64,000 nt of DNA. Origin: Cryptomeria japonica (Eukaryota > Streptophyta > Pinopsida > Cupressales > Cupressaceae). The position numbers and the translations under genes are program-made. The notes beneath the pieces are model-generated. The model did not search any database, was not told the DNA's origin, and saw only the letters and a program-made list of their open reading frames with translations. Shown here piece after piece: positions 59,536-64,000 of this stretch. Location: assembly GCF_030272615.1 (NCBI RefSeq), contig NC_081408.1, positions 612,896,977-612,960,976 on the forward strand, written 5' to 3'. Within the stretch, counting starts at the first letter, position 1. Each line of letters begins with the position of its first letter.

Positions 59536-59548
59536 GGCAACGACGCCA
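59536..59548 (-). other. Primer binding site of element D
   Basis: TGGCGTCGTTGCC on the minus strand, one base off TGGCGCCGTTGCC, a primer site common in plant Gypsy elements. It starts two bases after the LTR-like end CAAACA at 59551. Confidence 0.7.
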
Positions 59549-59550
59549 AA

Positions 59551-59906
59551 TGTTTGCCACATACGGGTAAACGATTAAATCCAAAAAGTAAATGCACAAA
59601 ACATAATGGAAATATATTAAAGAACCAGTTTTTGTATAAATTCAACAGTCCATGTACATCAAGTGCTTATAACATTACACCCAAATACGACTATCATGAT
59701 GATACTAAGAAGGAAAGGTTTGCAATATATAATACCCGAAGGGATGCGACCAACTGTCGCGTCTAACTGCCCTTCGAGACAACTAACTAACTGACTAACG
59801 TGACTCATTTTTACCGACGACAACATAAACATAATATGACAACATAACATAGTGATTATTCCCGGCAACAATAATCAAGTATCCGAGCTAGCTATTATTT
59901 TCAACA
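59551..59906 (-). mobile_element. LTR (356 bp) between Copia E and Gypsy D
   Basis: On the minus strand it begins TGTTGAAAATAATAGC right after the E polypurine tract, as in Tork/Tnt1-like Copia 3' LTRs, and ends ATGTGGCAAACA two bases before the D primer site. So it looks at once like the 3' LTR of E and the 5' LTR of D. One explanation is that E ended earlier (for example at TTTTGTGCA, 59591) and the last 40 bp are the stump of the D LTR. The E 5' LTR lies outside the window and would decide it. Confidence 0.7.
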
Positions 59907-59918
59907 CTCCCTCTTAGC
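59907..59918 (-). other. Polypurine tract of Copia element E
   Basis: GCTAAGAGGGAG on the minus strand directly before TGTTGAAAAT, the LTR start. Confidence 0.82.
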
Positions 59919-59964
59919 TAGAGAGGATATCTGCCACTTGTCATGATCCATTCATGACTTTCAT

Positions 59965-60190
59965 CTTGCATTGCCCGCAAGGATGAATGTATAAGCTCCA
60001 TAGAGTATACCTGCAATAAAACACATAAATATCATGAACTCATTTCATGATGTCCATCTTGCATTGTCCGCAAAGGCCACCTTGCATTGCCCGCAAAAGG
60101 TGGAAGAGGTCTTACACCTCAACCTTCTCCCAGAGAAGGATACAATGTCACCTTGCATTGCCCGCAGAGGGTGGAAGAGGTCTTAGATTG
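59965..60190 (-). repeat. TTGCGGGCAATGCAAG repeats in the 3' UTR of element E
   Basis: On the minus strand four or five copies of TTGCGGGCAATGCAAG (variants TTTGCGGACAATGCAAG and TCTGCGGGCAATGCAAG) occur; two sit in a longer unit with AAGACCTCTTCCACC. TTGC..GCAA arms can pair as a small hairpin. Confidence 0.82.
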
Positions 60191-61766
60191 AGACTCCCTC
60201 TCAATCAATGCTATGTTCTCCACAATTCCAAGCTTCTCTCTGAAGTACTCAAACTTCACTCGAGCTAGAGGCTTGGTGAGAACATCTAAAACTTGTTCAT
60301 TAGTACTGATATATTTCAACTGGATGGCACCTCTTTGTGCCATATCACGAACATAGTGATAATGAGTTTCCACATGTTTTGACCTATCATGAAACACGGG
60401 ATTATTAGAGATTTTAATACAACTCTGATTATCACAATAAATAATAGTGGATTCTCCAGGTTGTCCAAACAACCCAGCAAGAAGCTTGCGAGGCCAAACT
60501 GCTTCTCTAGTTGCTACACTTGAAGCAATGTATTCAACTTCTGCAGTACTCAGTGCAACAGAGGACTGTTTCCTACTGGCCCAAGAGATCATAGTGGAAC
60601 CCAAGCTAAAGCAGATTCCTAAAGTGCTTTTCCTGTCAGTAACACTTCCAACCCAATCAGAATCAGAGTAGCCTTCCAAATTGATTACTGTGTTGGTTGA
60701 ATACTTCAGTCCATAGCCAACTATTCCACGCAAGTATCTCAGGATGTGCTTGGTTGCCACCAAGTGAACATGCTTTGGCTGGTTCACGAATTGGCTAAGT
60801 GCACTCACTGCATAGCAGATATCTAGTCTAGTGTTGACTAGATACATCAAGGATCCAATCAACTGCCTATACTCTGAAGGATCTGCAAAATCAAAGTTAG
60901 CTGCAGAAATACTCAACTTCTTCAAGTTAGTTTCCATAGGAGTAGACATAGATTTACAATCCATCATACCAAATCTTTTCAATATATCAATAGTATATTT
61001 ACCTTGACTTAGAATAATTTCATTAGGTCTTTGCCACACTTCTAACCCTAGAAAGTAATGCATTAGACCTAGATCCTTCATTTCAAATTCAATAGCTAAT
61101 TCTTTCTTACTCCTAATGATGAGACTATCTTCACCAATTAGAAATAAATCATCTACATATAGAACCAGAATTAGCATTTCACCATTAAATACTTTAAAGT
61201 ATATGTTAGGATCAGCATCATTCTTATAAAATCTTAAACTAACTAAGTACTTATCAATTCTTTCATACCAAGCTTCTAGGAGCTTGCTTGAGGTTGTAGA
61301 TAGCTTTTTTCAATCTACACACATGAGTTCCTCTATTACGAATCTCATAACCTTCAGGTTGTTCAATATAGACTTTTTCCTCAATAACACCATTAAGGAA
61401 GGCGGTCTTTACATCCATCTGATGTAATTTCCAACCTTTGGTTGCAGCAATAGCTATAATAGTTCTAATGGGAGTATATCTAGCAACAAGAGCAAATGTT
61501 TTTTCATTATCTATGCCTTCCTTTTGAGAAAAACCACGAGCTACAAATCTAGCTTAATATTTCTCTATACTACCATCAGCAGCATGTTTAATTTCAAACA
61601 ACCATTTGGAAGAAACAACAGACTTACCTTTAGGTCTAGGCAAAATATCCCAGACATCATTCTTGATGATGGATTGATACTCTTCGTCCATAGATAACTT
61701 CCATGCTTGCTGGTTCATGGCTTCTTCTATGTTGTATGATTCAGCCTCAATGATGTTGCACATCAT
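60119..61766 (-). pseudogene. pol: Element E reverse transcriptase and RNase H
   Basis: RT starts near AWKLSMDEEYQSIIKNDVWD (61710) and shows SSKWLFEIKH, a stop at 61556-61554 where KARFVARG is expected to begin, MDVKTAFLNG (about 61420) and LKQAPR. A one-base insertion near 61272 shifts the frame. The catalytic LYVDDLFLIG is at about 61160-61130. RNase H has SDSDWVGSVTDRKSTLG, STAEVEYIA and YCDNQSCI with its carboxylates in place, and ends LTKPLARVKFEYFREKLG near 60230. The reading frame runs on into the 3' UTR repeats before stopping. Confidence 0.9.
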
Positions 61767-61949
61767 TGCAACATAGTTTGAGAGCTTCTGAGGTCTCTTA
61801 CTTTCTCTGAAAGTGCCACTAGGAGCTGCAAACTTTTCTGCATCTTGAATTGTGCTTCTAACCCAAAGTGGTCTTTTCTTGCTAACTGCAATGTCTCTAG
61901 GTCCATCAGTTGGAACCAGAGGCTCAAGAGGATCATCATGCTCAATAGG

Positions 61950-62860
61950 TTAAGGAGGTTCAATAGACTCCCTTTGAATCTCAGGGTTAGTATCAATATC
62001 CATATTTTGATTATCATTGACTTCTTTATCATTATCAATAAGAGAACCTTTAGATTTTTTGAAAGCAATATTTTCTTCAAAGGTGACATCCCTACTTACC
62101 TCAATGTACCTTTGACCAGGAATGTAGATGTGAAATGCCTTGGAAGATTCACTATATCCAATAAGGATACCCTTCTTCTCGGAAGGCTCTAACTTAGTCC
62201 TCTTTTCCTTTGGCACGTGAACATAGACAGGACTTCCAAAGATCCTTAGGTGGTTGATATCTGGTTTGACTCCAGTGAAAGCTTCCTCAGGAGTTATGTT
62301 CTTCAGGACACGGTGAGGGCATCTATTCTGAAAATACATTGCAGTCTTGGATGCTTCAGCCCATAAGAAGGTCTGTAGGTCCTGATCATCAATCATAGCT
62401 TTGGCAGCTTCAACAATGGCTCTATTCTTTCGTTTAGCTACACCATTTTGCTGAGGATTGTAGGGAATGCAGAACTCCCTCTTAATTCTTGTTTCTACAC
62501 AAAAGTCATTGAAGCCACTTGAGGTGTATTCACCTCCATTGTCAGATCTTAACACTTTAATCCTTTTACCAGACATATTTTCAGCTAGAGCTTTAAATTC
62601 TTTAAATCTACTTAACATTTCATCAGATTCTTTAGATTTTAGAAAGTAAATCCAAGTCTTTCTAGAAAAGTAATCTATAAATGTAACATAGTATAGAAAT
62701 CCGCTAGGTGAAAGAACATGGGTCCACATAGATCAGAACAAGTGCTAATTTTTCCTTAGCTCTACTTTCACTTTTATGAAATGGACTTTTAGTGTTCTTA
62801 CCTAATGCACAACCTTTGCAAGCATCATCATGAAATTGATTAAGTTTAGGCATAACTTTA
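61950..62860 (-). pseudogene. pol: Element E integrase, catalytic Glu lost
   Basis: The zinc-binding CKGCALGKN is near 62820. The first catalytic-aspartate region is frameshifted (about 62740-62720). The core continues with YVTFIDYFSRKTWIYFL, the second aspartate in LRSDNGGEYTS (about 62560), then NPQQNGVAKRKNRAIVEAA near 62450. Copia integrases have NGVAERKNR here with E as the third catalytic residue; AAA replaces GAA. The conserved IFGSPVYVHVP and KGILIGYSE follow. The linker to RT contains a stop near 61950. Confidence 0.85.
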
Positions 62861-62886
62861 ACCATCTTTTCAAGTGAAGGAAGTGG

Positions 62887-63420
62887 CTAATAGTGAAGAT
62901 GACCGAGCCTTCTATGCCATAGCTCGCTAGATTCAGGAGCTTCATGAATGAGTGCTTGAATGGGGTTAGCTGAAAGCTTATACAAACTATCATATCTATT
63001 TCCAATAACACGAGCATATTTAATACTAGATTTCTTAGGCCATGCAAGTACTTTACCCTCAAAAAATGCTATTTGATAACCTTTATCTTCTAGGGCAGAA
63101 ATAGAAATTAAATTCCTCTTAATTCCAGGGACAAATAAAATATCACTAAGATGCAAGGACGTGCCAGATTCTAAATTTAAAGAAGTGCTACCAAAACCTC
63201 TTACCGAATACTGAGCATCATCACCAATTACCACATGAAGGTTGGACTCTTTCTCCATCAGGTCTGAGAGATGCTCTCGATATCTCGTGATGTGTCTAGA
63301 TGCACCACTGTCATCAACCAAGTGTTACTATCGGTTGGCACATTGCTGGATAAGGCAGAAATGAAGAGATGGTCTTCATTATCCTCTGAGTTTGCAACTT
63401 CATTCAGGTTGGCCTCTCCT
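62887..63420 (-). pseudogene. pol: Element E protease and pre-integrase domain
   Basis: WLVDDSGASRHITRYREHLS carries the D-S-G protease active site (about 63310). It is followed by VIGDDAQYSVRGFGS, FVPGIKRNLISISALEDKGY and the pre-integrase motif SELWHRRLGHLHY. A stop directly after it (62887) precedes the integrase zinc domain. The protease would cut the Copia polyprotein. Confidence 0.88.
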
Positions 63421-64000
63421 TGCATGGGCAGATTCTGACATTCTTTGGCATAATGTCCAAACTTGTCGCATCACGTGAAAGATCCCTTGGCTTCTTCCTT
63501 GAATCGAAAGCAAGAGGTCTGAAGTCTCTATCTCTTTTGAAGTTGTTCTTCTTCCAATGGCCTCCCTTTCTTCTAACATGTTGAGATGCAAGCACATGTT
63601 GATCTCCTCCATGAGAGCCTTTAAGCATTTCTCTGGCAGCAAGGCATGACTCCTCTTGAATGCAATCTGACTGGAGGCGATCGAAGGAAGGGAATTCAGC
63701 TCTTCCACTTATGCTTTGAATGAAAGGATCCCAAGAGTCAGGAAGACCATTCAAAGCAATCATGACAATGTCCTTGTCCACAACCTCGTTTCCAATGGCA
63801 CTGAGTTGGTCCTTCAATTCTGAAATCTTCATGAAGGAGGACATGACTGAATCTCCGTTGCTCATTTTGACTTGAAGAAGTTGCTGCCTCAATGTAAGTA
63901 TTCGGCTGATGTTGTTGATCTCATATATCCCTTCAAGATGTTTAAACATCTCTTGGGCTGTCTTCAGTTTGGAGATAACTGGAACAAGATGATCCTTCAC
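63404..64000 (-). pseudogene. gag: Element E gag, C-terminal two thirds
   Basis: The frame enters from beyond 64000. It shows the Copia gag pattern: AQEMFKHLEGIYEINN, RILTLRQQLLQVKMSNGDSV, SELKDQLSAIG and IALNGLPDSWDPFIQSI. A basic stretch follows (RRKGGHWKKNNFKRDRDF). The zinc knuckle is split by a frame change: only in a neighbouring frame does CDKFGHYAKEC appear (about 63470-63435), so a small indel just before it broke gag from protease. Confidence 0.85.

Larger units (their letters stand above)
55341..59550 (-). mobile_element. Element D: internally deleted Ty3/Gypsy element
   Basis: In minus-strand order it has a primer site of TGGCGCCGTTGCC type (59548-59536), gag with three zinc knuckles, protease, the first residues of the RT region, then a jump to post-integrase sequence, a Gly/Arg-rich tail and a 3' region with palindromic repeats, ending at a polypurine tract. 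RT, RNase H and almost all integrase are missing, so it could only have moved with proteins from another copy. Several stops now also break gag. Confidence 0.72.
59551..64000 (-). mobile_element. Element E: Ty1/Copia retrotransposon, 5' part outside window
   Basis: In minus-strand order: gag, protease, integrase, RT, RNase H, 3' UTR, polypurine tract, LTR. Integrase before RT makes it Ty1/Copia; motifs look Tork-like. It is broken by frameshifts and stops and has lost the integrase catalytic glutamate. Confidence 0.85.

Overview
This is a gene-poor, AT-rich stretch of a large plant nuclear genome, built mostly of nested and decayed LTR retrotransposons. The plant origin rests on the element families: Ty3/Gypsy of the Tat lineage with two RNase H domains, Ty1/Copia, plant L1-type LINE remnants, a tRNA-derived SINE and a plant mobile domain protein. 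The low gene density, old diverged elements and two isolated host-type exons suggest a gymnosperm or another very large seed-plant genome, but no sequence here fixes the species.

Layout. 1-1074 is AT-rich flank. 1075-7714 (segment A) carries a broken minus-strand Gypsy element (C), fused to a foreign transposase-like ORF and holding a 3720-bp solo LTR with a 5-bp target duplication. 7715-26358 is a large Tat-lineage Gypsy element on the plus strand (B): LTR, primer site, long leader, one gag-pol frame with four stop codons, a 5.8-kb 3' region with an antisense plant mobile domain gene, polypurine tract and second LTR. 26359-32995 (segment A') is a second copy of A, about 98 to 99 percent identical by eye, which lacks the B insertion and runs on into the rest of the C LTR (to about 34205). 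34269-43620 holds degenerate LINE pieces, tandem duplications and two short spliced exons of an unknown host gene. 43620-54240 is AT-rich sequence with a SINE, local duplications, a LINE fragment and one clear terminal exon of a coiled-coil host protein. 54247-59550 holds an integrase fragment, an LTR and a minus-strand Gypsy element (D) whose RT, RNase H and most of the integrase are deleted. 59551-64000 is the 3' part of a minus-strand Copia element (E) that runs off the window.

How the parts relate. B integrated into the 5' LTR of C. A' preserves the matching empty site. The 3' LTR of B lacks its last 27 bp and is joined with 2-bp microhomology to the start of A', so A-B-A' looks like a rearrangement between an occupied and an unoccupied copy, not a simple insertion. 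B is the most interesting element: it combines dual RNase H, a G-patch, an antisense plant mobile domain gene with its own candidate TATA box, and arrays of the AGCGCT palindrome at both RNA ends in opposite orientation. None of the elements looks able to move by itself.
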